Shown: one piece after another, positions 1 through 7,967 of the stretch | Layout: every line of letters starts with the position of its first letter | Position numbering within the stretch: the first letter of the stretch is position 1 | Assembly: GCA_002842435.1 (NCBI GenBank) | Contig: PHCX01000004.1 | Location: 343,382 to 407,381, forward strand | DNA from: Betaproteobacteria bacterium HGW-Betaproteobacteria-1 | GTDB taxonomy: Bacteria > Pseudomonadota > Gammaproteobacteria > Burkholderiales > Methylophilaceae | Length of the DNA stretch: 64,000 nucleotides | Direction of reading: 5' to 3' | Notes under the pieces: generated by a model | The model's database searches: none | Seen by the model: only the letters and a program-made list of their open reading frames with translations | What the model was told of the DNA's origin: nothing | Translations under genes and position numbers: made by a program

Positions 1-368
1 TGGGCCGGTGTGCCAATCTGTATGATATCGCGGGCACCGGAGCGGATGATCGGCAGCACTGTGCTCTGGTCCATGGTTTCAACCAGTGCGATCACGGCGA
101 GTGAGGGTTTGATGCTGATCAGCCCTTCGATCATGGTGAGATCGGCATTGAGTTGTTGCTGTTTGCCGACCGTGGGCGGCTCCTTGTCCTGTGATGGCAG
201 ATGAACAAGGGCGACGCCTACATCTACAGTGCCTATCAGGCTGGAGATTCTGTCTCTGTCGTCAGGCTCGACGAAAATGAGGTTTGAGACCGCGTCATTC
301 AGGCCATACAGCCACGTTGAACAGTGGCTTTTATTCGTAATGGCTATACAGTTGTTTGTCGCTTTCAT
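1..368 (-). CDS. CpaE/TadZ-like Flp pilus assembly protein, 5' part only
   Basis: The reading frame runs off the left end of the window, leaving the first 122 residues. The ATG at 368 is preceded by a good ribosome binding site (GGGGAAG about 8 bases upstream on the minus strand). The visible part has no P-loop yet. It reads like the atypical receiver domain at the N terminus of CpaE/TadZ proteins: a beta strand (NLIFVEPDD), a second (VGVALVHLP), an alpha/beta step (SLAVIALVET) and the end-of-domain signature IIRSGARDIIQIGTP. In that family this domain is followed by a ParA/MinD-type ATPase that localises the Tad pilus machine. The OmpA-family gene just upstream on the same strand fits a tad locus continuing to the left. 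Family assignment is by pattern only. Confidence 0.65.
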   Translation of the reverse strand, partial: MKATNNCIAITNKSHCSTWLYGLNDAVSNLIFVEPDDRDRISSLIGTVDVGVALVHLPSQDKEPPTVGKQQQLNADLTMIEGLISIKPSLAVIALVETMDQSTVLPIIRSGARDIIQIGTPA

Positions 369-697
369 CAGTTCGACTTCCCCAAGTTCGATTTCTGAAA
401 GGCATCGTCCGATGCTCAAGTTTTGCATATGTTCCCATGAACATGCTTATGGCTTGGGGCAAGGTACGCTGACTAGTATTGAAACCGGAGTTGCAGTTTT
501 TTGTTGGTTCTTGTTAATGCCGCGTTGGTTCAAACTGGCACGTCCAGTTTGTCAGAAAAGTGCCGGTTGTCAAGCATGCTGGCGGTCTGCAATACAGGGC
601 GGCATGGCCTTCCTCCATGTCCGCCCTGTTTCTTTTGCATGGCTTGTCTTTATTGCGGTTTCAGATATCCGCAAAATGTCCTCAGTGTATGCCTGGG
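369..697. other. 329-base gap between two minus-strand genes
   Basis: No convincing protein-coding frame lies here; the plus-strand open frames have no family features. The gap holds the ribosome binding site of the cpaE-like gene at its left edge and a strong plus-strand terminator hairpin at 594-636. A weak plus-strand promoter match (TTGCAG at 491-496, 17 bases, TTAATG at 514-519) could drive a short RNA ending at that hairpin. Confidence 0.5.
594..636 (+). terminator. Strong intrinsic terminator with no plus-strand gene upstream
   Basis: A 9-bp stem (ACAGGGCGG at 594-602 with CCGCCCTGT at 621-629) continues into a 5-bp stem (CATGG at 603-607 with CCATG at 615-619), with one bulged base (620). 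It is followed by TTTCTTTT. The T-rich tail is only on the plus strand, although both flanking genes are on the minus strand. Confidence 0.7.
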
Positions 698-1801
698 TTA
701 GAGTTTAGTCTGAGTTTCAATCTGCACCACAACTCTTCTGTTTGGTTGCAGGCAGCTGATTATCCGCTCACTACGTGGGCCATCGCAAAATACGACAGGT
801 TCGGTTGAGCTTTTGCCTATGGCATTCAGGCGGTTGCCGTCCACACCTTGGTTAATCAGGAAATCCCTGACCGCATAAGCGCGCCTGAGTGAGAGTTGCT
901 CATTGATGGCGTCGTTTCCCAGTCGGTCTGTATGCCCCTCGATCGTCACGTTGCCCAGGCTTTTATTGTCGATAAGTTTTTGTGTGATCTGGGTTCTGAG
1001 GATGTTTTTGCCTTCGTCGGACAAGGTGTGTTCGTTAAGTTCAAACAATGTGGCAGCAAAGAAAGTGTGGGTTTCGATCTTTTGCGGCTCGGCTTGCACG
1101 ATTTTTTCGACTTCAACAACACGCTCCACAATTTGTGGTGCCTGTGCCACCGGCTCCATTTTGGGTTCGGGGATGATGGCGGGCTTGCCACCAAAGCGAT
1201 AAAGCAGGCCGATATTCAGCTGGTTGTTGGCAATGGTGCCGTCCACCCCCAGCTCGCTGGTTTTGGCGTCTGCCCGGCTGATGATTCTGCGGAAATCGGC
1301 CTGTACACCGAACTGGTCATTGAACAGGTATTGGAAACCGGCACCAATATTGCCTGCCAGTGACGTATCGGAGCCGGAAACCTTGCCGCCGGGCAGATAT
1401 CCCGGTGCTATGTTGTAGGAGATCCTGTTGTTGGAGGCGCCAAGGCCAGCCAGCACGAACGGTCTGAACTTGTCACGGGAGAATACATAAAGCGCATCAG
1501 CCGTCAGGTTGAATTGCTTGTAATCGCCGCCATCGAATGATGAGTGATCCTCGTCAGCCTTGTGGTAGGAGAGCCCGACCTGGATGTCGATGTTCTCTGT
1601 GAGCTCTTTGCCGAGCCGCAGATGAAGGCCGGGGCTGTCATCTGACGCATCAAGGTCTGCATCCGGGTAGATCAGACTGGCTCCGCCCAGCCCATACCAT
1701 GACTCGGTACTGAAGCCATAATTTTCTTCAGCAGATACATGCCCGTTGGACAGTAGCAAAAAGGCAGCTGTTACGGCTGCATAAGTAAGTTTCAGTTTCA
1801 T
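698..1801 (-). CDS. OmpA-family outer-membrane protein (beta-barrel plus OmpA-like domain)
   Basis: A protein of 367 residues from the ATG at 1801. A GTG three codons earlier is possible, but AGGGTGA sits better before the ATG. Residues 1-25 are a signal peptide ending near VSA. Residues about 30-205 are aromatic-rich alternating strands of an 8-stranded OmpA-type barrel. A Pro/Glu/Val linker (VERVVEVEKIVQ) follows, and about 245-367 is the peptidoglycan-binding OmpA domain with GHTDRLG and the LSLRRAYAVRDFL helix. It would tether the outer membrane to the cell wall. It is divergent from the repeat lipoprotein gene and upstream of the cpaE-like gene; OmpA-like genes often accompany tad loci, but that link is inference. 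Confidence 0.85.
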   Translation of the reverse strand: MKLKLTYAAVTAAFLLLSNGHVSAEENYGFSTESWYGLGGASLIYPDADLDASDDSPGLHLRLGKELTENIDIQVGLSYHKADEDHSSFDGGDYKQFNLTADALYVFSRDKFRPFVLAGLGASNNRISYNIAPGYLPGGKVSGSDTSLAGNIGAGFQYLFNDQFGVQADFRRIISRADAKTSELGVDGTIANNQLNIGLLYRFGGKPAIIPEPKMEPVAQAPQIVERVVEVEKIVQAEPQKIETHTFFAATLFELNEHTLSDEGKNILRTQITQKLIDNKSLGNVTIEGHTDRLGNDAINEQLSLRRAYAVRDFLINQGVDGNRLNAIGKSSTEPVVFCDGPRSERIISCLQPNRRVVVQIETQTKL

Positions 1802-1950
1802 ATTAATCACCCTGAGATAAAGTCAAAACTCGGTCTGCAACATGCTATGACTCCTGGCGCCGGGGCTGGATATTCATGTTGTGCGGCACGTCAGGTAATA
1901 GCTCCAGTGATTGAATAATACATCAAAATGAAAAAAATGATAAAAAATAT

Positions 1951-1979
1951 TTGACTTTTTCATTTTCAAAGTGAAAAAT
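1951..1979 (+). promoter_or_regulatory. Candidate promoter/operator for the repeat lipoprotein gene
   Basis: A very AT-rich divergent region. TTGACT at 1951-1956 could be a -35 box, with an AAAAAT-like -10 at 1974-1979 after 17 bases. TTTTTCA (1956-1962) and TGAAAAA (1972-1978) form a 7-bp inverted repeat between these boxes, which could bind a regulator. The -10 match is poor. Confidence 0.35.
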
Positions 1980-2018
1980 ATGAAACATATTAATTGTTCA
2001 ACTCAATCGGGGCTAATT

Positions 2019-3788
2019 ATGGAAATCAAGAAAATCAGCAGGATGGTGGCTTTGGCGCTGGCATCGACATTTTTCCTTAGCGCATGTGACAGTGACGGCC
2101 TGGGTAGCGTGGTCAGGCCTTCGAGCAGCACCGTGGTGACAGGCGGCACGGGTGGTACAGATGGCACTGACGGTACAGATGGTACAGACGGGGATGGGGC
2201 TGATCTTCTGTTGGGCGGGGTGGTTGACTCGTTGCTCGGGCCAGATGGCTTGTTGCCAGTCACCAGTGAGTCCGGCGATTCAACATTGCTTGATCCATTG
2301 ATTGGGAAAGACGGTCTGCTGCCTTTGACGTCAGGTAGTGGTGATGGTCCGGGCCCTTTGCTGGATCCGGTGCTGGGTCAGGATGGCTTGACAGATCAAC
2401 TGGGTTTGACGGCTGAAGGGGATGGCGTGTTGGATCCGATACTTGATCCGCTTGTTGGTTCGGAGGGTCTCATTCCGCTGGTCAGTAGTGAAGGCGCTGC
2501 CGGTTCGGCATTGCTGGATCCCGTTATCGGTCACGACGGCTTGCTGCCTTTGACCAGTGAAACAGGCGATGCCGGAATGGTCGACGATCTGGTCGGCCCT
2601 ACAGGACTGCTTCCCCTGGTAAGCACCCCGGATGCCGTGGATCAACCGGATACCTTGCTTGATCCTCTGATCGGCAACAACGGTTTGTTGCCGCTGGTAT
2701 CAGGCGAGGAGCCGAGTGCACTTGACGGACTGGCTGGTCACGATGGTTTGCTGCCATTGACTTCGGGCAATAATCAGAATCCTGGTGGCGACCAGAACCT
2801 GCCATTGGATGCGCTACTTACGCCTGTCACCGGCTTGCTTGGTGATGGCGTGCCGGACGCAGATGGGCTGCTCAGCCCGGTAACTGATCTGTTAGGCAGC
2901 GGCGTGCCTGATACGGGCGGCCTGCTGGCCCCTGTGACTGATTTGCTGGGTGGCGATACATTACCGACAGCCACACTGCTTGACCCTGTTGTCGGCTCGG
3001 ATGGGCTACTACCTCTTACATCACCACCAGGCGGTGAACAGGCGCTGCTGGATCCTGTGATTGGTCCCGAAGGCTTGCTCCCCCTGACAAGCGGCGGTTC
3101 CGGCACTGGTACTGATTTGCTTGCTCCTGTCACCGGTTTACTTGGTGGTGATGTACCCGATGCCGGTGGCCTGCTGGCCCCTGTGACTGATTTGCTGGGT
3201 GGCGATGCATTACCGACAGCCACACTGCTTGACCCTGTTGTCGGCTCGGATGGGCTACTACCGCTTACATCACCACCAGGAGGTGAACAGGCGTTGCTGG
3301 ATCCTGTGATTGGTCCCGAAGGCTTGCTTCCCTTGACGAGTGGAGGAACCGGTGCAGGTAATGATTTACTGGCGCCTGTCACTGATTTGCTTGGTGGTGG
3401 TGTACCGGATGCAGGTGGCCTGATCAGCCCGGTAACTGATCTGGTAGGAGGTGGCTTGCCTGATACGGGAGGCCTGCTTGCCCCTGTGACCGATTTGCTG
3501 GCTGGCGGAATACCTGACACAGATGGCTTGCTTAGCCCTGTGACTGATCTGGTTGGCGGAGGCTTGCCTGATACTGGCGGATTACTGGCCCCGGTAACGG
3601 GACTTCTTGACGGCGGTATTCCTGACGCGGGCGGTGTATTGGCGCCTGTTACAGGCCTGCTGGGCGGTACAACTCCTGATACCGGCGGTCTGCTAGCTCC
3701 GGTAACCGACCTGCTGGACGGAAGTCAGCCGGATACCGGTGGCCTGCTGGCTCCTGTTACAGGCTTGCTCGGCGGTTTGCTGAATTAA
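2019..3788 (+). CDS. Repeat-built lipoprotein (GLLPLTS / APVTDLLGG repeats)
   Basis: The ATG at 2019 is preferred: it follows CGGGG at 6 bases and gives a clean lipoprotein signal (lipobox LSAC, Cys23). An upstream GTG (1971) and ATG (1980) would spoil the signal. The product is 589 residues. After a short Gly-Thr-Asp tract (about 47-60) it consists of two repeat types. Type A is LLDPxxGxxGLLPLTS plus a linker, about a dozen copies. Type B is an 18-residue unit GLLAPVTDLLGGxxPDTG, about 13 copies, mostly in the last third. There are no Cys after the lipobox and few aromatic or charged residues, so it looks like a fibrous or solenoid surface protein. Residue +2 is Asp, which in enterobacteria retains lipoproteins in the inner membrane. 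The TpsB-like gene starts 75 bases downstream, suggesting a cargo-transporter pair. The function is not known to me; similar proteins are sometimes labelled collagen-like. Confidence 0.75.
   Translation: MEIKKISRMVALALASTFFLSACDSDGLGSVVRPSSSTVVTGGTGGTDGTDGTDGTDGDGADLLLGGVVDSLLGPDGLLPVTSESGDSTLLDPLIGKDGLLPLTSGSGDGPGPLLDPVLGQDGLTDQLGLTAEGDGVLDPILDPLVGSEGLIPLVSSEGAAGSALLDPVIGHDGLLPLTSETGDAGMVDDLVGPTGLLPLVSTPDAVDQPDTLLDPLIGNNGLLPLVSGEEPSALDGLAGHDGLLPLTSGNNQNPGGDQNLPLDALLTPVTGLLGDGVPDADGLLSPVTDLLGSGVPDTGGLLAPVTDLLGGDTLPTATLLDPVVGSDGLLPLTSPPGGEQALLDPVIGPEGLLPLTSGGSGTGTDLLAPVTGLLGGDVPDAGGLLAPVTDLLGGDALPTATLLDPVVGSDGLLPLTSPPGGEQALLDPVIGPEGLLPLTSGGTGAGNDLLAPVTDLLGGGVPDAGGLISPVTDLVGGGLPDTGGLLAPVTDLLAGGIPDTDGLLSPVTDLVGGGLPDTGGLLAPVTGLLDGGIPDAGGVLAPVTGLLGGTTPDTGGLLAPVTDLLDGSQPDTGGLLAPVTGLLGGLLN
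2919..3346 (+). repeat. Two near-identical 179-bp direct repeats inside the lipoprotein gene
   Basis: Bases 2919-3097 and 3168-3346 are the same apart from scattered third-position changes, offset by 249 bases (83 codons, in frame). Each unit carries one type B and two type A protein repeats, so the array has grown recently by whole-unit duplication. Confidence 0.85.
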
Positions 3789-3801
3789 TTGTCTGAATCT
3801 G

Positions 3802-3834
3802 GCAATCCCGGCGCCTGCTGGCAGCCGGGATTGC
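3802..3834 (+). repeat. Intergenic hairpin between the lipoprotein and TpsB-like genes
   Basis: An 11-bp perfect stem (GCAATCCCGGC at 3802-3812 with GCCGGGATTGC at 3824-3834) and an 11-base loop. No T tract follows, so it is more likely a stability or attenuation element within a shared transcript than a full terminator. Confidence 0.55.
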
Positions 3835-3863
3835 TGGAGCCATATTCATAAAGAGCTGAGTTT

Positions 3864-5546
3864 ATGCAAATCAAGCATCTGTTGGTATATCTCAGCGCTC
3901 TCACGCTGCTGGCCATCAGTCAGCAGGTAATGGCCAATGCCAATCCTGAAGGTGCGTTGCCGGTTATCGAAAAGCCGCAACCTGCAAGTGAGCCGTCAGT
4001 CACGCTGGATACCCGGCAGGAAGTCGATCCCCGGGTACAGAAGTTGCTGGCGTCCAGGATACTGGTCAAAACCTTTGAGATTCAGGGCGCGCAGGCAATT
4101 CCGCTGAGTGAGATTGACGTTATTACAAAGCCATATGTAGATACGGTGCATACGGTGCAGGAATATATCGACCTGGCCGGCGTCATTACCAAACTTTACC
4201 GTGATCGCGGCTATCCGCTCTCCTTCGCCTATATTCCTTCGCAGACGTTCGCCAATCATGTGGTCAGGATCGAGGTGATCGAAGGTTACATCGGCAAGCT
4301 TGTGCTCCAAGGTGATTTCGGCAATTCCGAAGACCGGATACGCGAGATCGTGCGTCCGCTGCTGGAAGAAAAGCCGTTGACTGCAGCCACTCTGGAACGT
4401 GGCACCGGACTGCTCAGGCTTGTCCCCGGGTTAAGTCTACAGGCGTATCTGCCGCTGCCAAAAACGCGTAACGGGGCTGCTGAAATGACGATCAAGGCAA
4501 GCCGTCGGTCGATCTCCGCAGTCGGCCGTTTTGAATCCCTGCGTCCGAAGACACGGGCAATCGTCAGTCTGCAAACCAATAGTCATGGTCCTGCTGCCGA
4601 GCAAATGAACTTTACGACCTTGCTGTCCGAGGATAATGAGGAATATTACGCAGTGGCCTATAGCCAACTGCTTGGCAGTAGCGGATTGAGATTCAGGGTG
4701 GACAGCTCGTTTTACAACGGTGACTCGGACGAGGATTATCCGGCGGGACTGCAAAGAGACGTGCTTTCCCTGCGGCTCAGCACATCACTCAGTTACCCGT
4801 TCATTGCCGACAGATATCAAACTTTGATGGGCACGATCGGGATCAACGCCGTCAACTATGAAGACGAGATCCGCAGCAAGGAGACACAGCGCAGCATTAC
4901 TTCCAGGACAAACTCCAGAGCGCTGGTAATGGCCGCAGACTATACGCTGACGCAGCCGGACAAGAGCCTGGCCTTGCAGCTTTCGTTGAGCAAGGGCCTG
5001 GATTCAATCGGGGCTGCCAAGAGCGTCAAAACCAATTTTCTGTCGAACTTCGTCGGCGAAAATCCGGCAGATCTCGATTTCGAGAAGGTGAATGTTGGCG
5101 CCACGTTGAGAAATGCATGGCCGTGGCGACTGGGAACGGCACTTTCTTTTGCCGGCCAATACAGTCCGGACTACGTGCCTGTTACAGAGCGCATACAGTT
5201 TGGTGGCTACCAATATGGACGGGCATTCAGGCCGGGTGTTCTCTACGGGGATTCTGGCTGGGGAGCCAGTGCCGAGGTGAACAGGTTGTTTCCAGTGGCT
5301 TTTGATTTTTCCTATTTCCAGTTGGTGGGTATCCAGCCATACGTGCTGGCTGAGATGGCCAGAACCTATCAAAAAATCGAAGTGACGAATATCGATCGGA
5401 TCAAATCGCTGGCGCTTGGTGTGAGGTTGAGGACAGACGTACTCGGCGTGATGGATATGGCTTTGGCAAAGGCGCTCGGCAATCGCGATGAGAGCAACAA
5501 GGATGATCTGACTTTCAGTTTCAATTTCGGCTTTATGCTGAATTGA
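3864..5546 (+). CDS. ShlB/FhaC/HecB-type two-partner secretion transporter (TpsB-like)
   Basis: A 560-residue outer-membrane transporter. Residues 1-25 are a signal peptide (cleavage near VMANA). About 65-220 hold the POTRA region, with a ShlB-type POTRA around VKTFEIQGAQAIP and the strand IEVIEGYIGKLVLQG. The rest is a 16-strand barrel ending in FNFGFMLN, with a C-terminal polar residue rather than the usual aromatic. The conserved loop-6 motif of the Omp85/TpsB superfamily (VRGY in FhaC) appears as YGRAF near residue 450, keeping the key Arg. The substrate is inferred to be the repeat lipoprotein upstream. No FHA-type TpsA with a TPS domain is in the window, so the pairing is unusual. Family call is firm; cargo is inference. 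Confidence 0.85.
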   Translation: MQIKHLLVYLSALTLLAISQQVMANANPEGALPVIEKPQPASEPSVTLDTRQEVDPRVQKLLASRILVKTFEIQGAQAIPLSEIDVITKPYVDTVHTVQEYIDLAGVITKLYRDRGYPLSFAYIPSQTFANHVVRIEVIEGYIGKLVLQGDFGNSEDRIREIVRPLLEEKPLTAATLERGTGLLRLVPGLSLQAYLPLPKTRNGAAEMTIKASRRSISAVGRFESLRPKTRAIVSLQTNSHGPAAEQMNFTTLLSEDNEEYYAVAYSQLLGSSGLRFRVDSSFYNGDSDEDYPAGLQRDVLSLRLSTSLSYPFIADRYQTLMGTIGINAVNYEDEIRSKETQRSITSRTNSRALVMAADYTLTQPDKSLALQLSLSKGLDSIGAAKSVKTNFLSNFVGENPADLDFEKVNVGATLRNAWPWRLGTALSFAGQYSPDYVPVTERIQFGGYQYGRAFRPGVLYGDSGWGASAEVNRLFPVAFDFSYFQLVGIQPYVLAEMARTYQKIEVTNIDRIKSLALGVRLRTDVLGVMDMALAKALGNRDESNKDDLTFSFNFGFMLN

Positions 5547-5561
5547 GCATGCTCAATTCAG
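5538..5561. repeat. Perfect 24-bp palindrome over the stop codon of the TpsB-like gene
   Basis: CTGAATTGAGCA is followed at once by its reverse complement. It includes the TGA stop codon. It could fold as a tight cruciform or hairpin at the mRNA 3' end. Confidence 0.7.
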
Positions 5562-5582
5562 TGGTACATCCGTTTCCCACTT

Positions 5583-5656
5583 CCGGCTTCTGACTCAGGG
5601 CTGTGGGTGCCAGGTTGCAACCCCTGAATTACCTGGTACCCGAGTCAGAAAGCCGG
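5583..5656. terminator. Long imperfect hairpin between convergent genes
   Basis: The outer arms 5583-5596 (CCGGCTTCTGACTC) and 5642-5656 pair with one bulge. The inner arms GGGTGCCAGGT and ACCTGGTACCC pair with one mismatch. The right arm contains the last codons of the minus-strand receiver gene. Plus-strand TTTTTCTTCTT starts a few bases after the right arm, so it may end transcription of the TpsB-like gene. Confidence 0.5.
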
Positions 5657-6028
5657 CTTTTTCTTCTTCAGCAAGGCTTCGCTCAAATCAACCAGTTCCT
5701 GCGGCTGAAAGGGTTTGATCAGGTAGTTGTTGGCACCCGAAAGTTTGCCTGTGATGCGATCCTCATCGGAATCAGCGCCTGTAATGAATATGATGGGCGT
5801 GTTTTCGAACTTGCTGGAGGATTTCAGGATATCGCAAAGTATGAACCCATTGATTTCCCCCGGCATCATGACATCCAGCAGAATCAGGTCCGGGTCTACT
5901 GACTCGATCAGTTGCAGGCCGGTTTGTGCATCGCAGGCCTCGAAAAATTCATGATTGTTGATTTCGAGCGACATTCTGATCAGTGCTCGAAGATCCGGTT
6001 CGTCATCAACGATTACTATTTTTGCCAT
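5645..6028 (-). CDS. Single-domain response regulator (CheY-like receiver)
   Basis: A 127-residue receiver domain with no output domain. The ATG at 6028 follows an AAGGAG site; earlier in-frame starts would overlap the kinase and add unrelated residues. The acidic pair is D8-D9, the phospho-acceptor is Asp52 in LILLDVMMPG, Thr is in IIFITGAD and Lys in YLIKPF. It lies 25 bases downstream of the histidine kinase gene, so it is the likely phosphate acceptor or shuttle for that kinase. Its output target is not in the window. Confidence 0.88.
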   Translation of the reverse strand: MAKIVIVDDEPDLRALIRMSLEINNHEFFEACDAQTGLQLIESVDPDLILLDVMMPGEINGFILCDILKSSSKFENTPIIFITGADSDEDRITGKLSGANNYLIKPFQPQELVDLSEALLKKKKPAF

Positions 6029-6053
6029 GTCTGCTCCTTGTTGTTCTTGATGG

Positions 6054-7967
6054 TCAGATTGATTTTGGTATCCATATCGTGACTCGTGTACCAACACCCA
6101 GTTCCGAATCGACATCGACCTTGCCGCCATGAAACTCTACTATCTCTTTCACTATACACATGCCCAATCCGGTGCCGGGGATTTTCATTGTCTGTGCAGA
6201 TCTGAAGAACGGATCAAACAACTTGCCCTGGTCGCTTTTTGATATGCCTGCGCCAAAATCGGTGATGCGGATGCCGACAAATGAGCCTGCGTCGGATTCC
6301 ATTTCCAGCGTGTCAATGATGATTTCCTTGTCCTCACCTGAGTACTTGTTGGCATTGGATAGCAGGTTGATGAGTACTTGCGTCAATTTGTCGAATTCGC
6401 CCTGGATAGACAGGTCGTCGTCAGCCGCTATGATTTTGACTGTCCTCTTTTTGCAGTTGACCTTGAATTCGTCAAAGGCGGAATGGATCAGCTGATTGAC
6501 CTTGATCGGTTTGGGCTTGAATTCCAGTTTGCCTTTCGCCTCGACCCGCGACAGATCCAGCAGATCGTTGATCAGTTTGGTCATGCGGGTTGCTTGCCGG
6601 TAAACATTCTGCAGAATTTCCCTGGTCTGCGTTTCGTTGTAGTCGCGATTGATCAGCAAATCGGTAAAGCCGTAAATGCTGGCCATTGGTGTTCGCAGTT
6701 CATGTGCGGCAGCCGACAGAAACTCGCCTTTCATCCGGCTCAATTCGTACTCGTGTGTGATGTCCTGGAAATAGTGAATGACTTTCTGGTTTTTTCCGGC
6801 GGCGTCCGGCACGATCTTGACCGAATGTCTGAGGATGCTCAGTTTCGGTTTGCTGATCTTGATGATGGGTTGATGCCCGGCTTCTGTTGATGGATTCTCG
6901 TGTTCATTCAGGTTGTTGATCAGCGATTCAAAACTCTCCGCATCGATATTTTCCAATGTCTTATCATCGAGTCCCGTCATTTTGAGAAAGGCGTGATTCA
7001 GCTGGCTCAATTTGCCCTGTTCGTCGAAGGAGACGAAACCATCCGGGCTTAGGTCGAAAATGGTGTTCAGCTCGGCACTCAGTCTTTCGTTCAGGGACTG
7101 CGCCATTTTTTGCTCGGTAATGTCGCGTCCGATGGCGATGAAGTTGATGATTTCGCCATGGTCGTCGGCAAGTGTTCGGACGTCGACGTCGATCCACCTC
7201 GTTTCCTGCGCTACTTCAAACTCGATTTCTTTCTGGAAGTTGGTGGTAGCCCGTAATTCCTGTCTGACCTGCTTGAATTCGCTGGCAGGCATGTCAAGCA
7301 ATATGCTTAATTCCTTGCTCAGTACATCTTCCTGTGAGAACCCCGAGTTTTTGAGGAAGGCATCGTTCACCCATTCAATCACGCCCTGCGCATTGGCAAT
7401 AATGATCCAGTAGGTGGAGCGGGAAATGATGTGCGCCAGCTTGCGGGATTCAGCCTCCTGGTTCGCAAGCAGGTGGCGTATTTCGTTCAGTTGATCCTGC
7501 TGGGCAATCAGCGCATCAGAGAGGCTGATTTTGCTTTTGGTGTGCGTATGCTGTTTATGCTGAAACAGGTCGTTAATGAGATCGTGATTGGAGAAATCTG
7601 TCGCATCGAGCCCGAGTTGATCAAGATAGGCGCTGGTGTTGATCAGCGGTTTGAGTATAAAGATCAGCCTGTCATCCCCTGAGGGGAATATCCTGGCGCT
7701 GAAATCGATCTGGGTCTTTCTGTGACGTAGCGAGCAGATCTCGTTTTCCATGGAGCGCAGATAGCCCCAATTGAGCAGCGATGCCGGCGTGGTGATCTCG
7801 AAGAATTGATCAAGATAGGCGTTGGGACTTATCCTCGCATCAAATTTTTTGCTGATGCCGGTGCCGGTCTGAACAAATTTGAATTCACGATTGATAACAA
7901 AGTGAAAAGGAAACAGCGCCGAGAGCTGCTCAGCCGATAAGCCGACCTTACTTGTTGCTTCCCGCAA
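6054..7967 (-). CDS. HNOBA-PAS-PAS sensor histidine kinase
   Basis: A 637-residue soluble kinase with no membrane segment. Residues about 11-140 match the heme-NO-binding-associated (HNOBA) pattern: LFPFHFVINREFKFVQTG at the start, then FFEITTPASL, and a signalling helix up to about 180. Two PAS domains follow (about 178-290 and 298-405; the first ends GRDITEQK). HisKA has His422 in AHELRTP. The catalytic domain has N box NLLSNANKYS, G1 DFGAGIS, F box DPFFR and G2 GTGLGM. HNOBA domains usually pair with an HNOB heme sensor, which is absent here. The gene overlaps the upstream HTH-receiver gene by 20 bases and precedes the single receiver, so the three form one operon. Confidence 0.88.
   Translation of the reverse strand: MREATSKVGLSAEQLSALFPFHFVINREFKFVQTGTGISKKFDARISPNAYLDQFFEITTPASLLNWGYLRSMENEICSLRHRKTQIDFSARIFPSGDDRLIFILKPLINTSAYLDQLGLDATDFSNHDLINDLFQHKQHTHTKSKISLSDALIAQQDQLNEIRHLLANQEAESRKLAHIISRSTYWIIIANAQGVIEWVNDAFLKNSGFSQEDVLSKELSILLDMPASEFKQVRQELRATTNFQKEIEFEVAQETRWIDVDVRTLADDHGEIINFIAIGRDITEQKMAQSLNERLSAELNTIFDLSPDGFVSFDEQGKLSQLNHAFLKMTGLDDKTLENIDAESFESLINNLNEHENPSTEAGHQPIIKISKPKLSILRHSVKIVPDAAGKNQKVIHYFQDITHEYELSRMKGEFLSAAAHELRTPMASIYGFTDLLINRDYNETQTREILQNVYRQATRMTKLINDLLDLSRVEAKGKLEFKPKPIKVNQLIHSAFDEFKVNCKKRTVKIIAADDDLSIQGEFDKLTQVLINLLSNANKYSGEDKEIIIDTLEMESDAGSFVGIRITDFGAGISKSDQGKLFDPFFRSAQTMKIPGTGLGMCIVKEIVEFHGGKVDVDSELGVGTRVTIWIPKSI

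Noticed and set aside
229..708. 159-codon plus-strand frame near the left edge
   Set aside because: It contains the antisense of the cpaE-like gene and the terminator hairpin; the translation has no family features.
2019..3788. Repeat array considered as a possible CRISPR or intergenic satellite
   Set aside because: The repeats are in frame, with silent changes between copies, so they belong to a coding sequence; there are no unique spacers of constant length.
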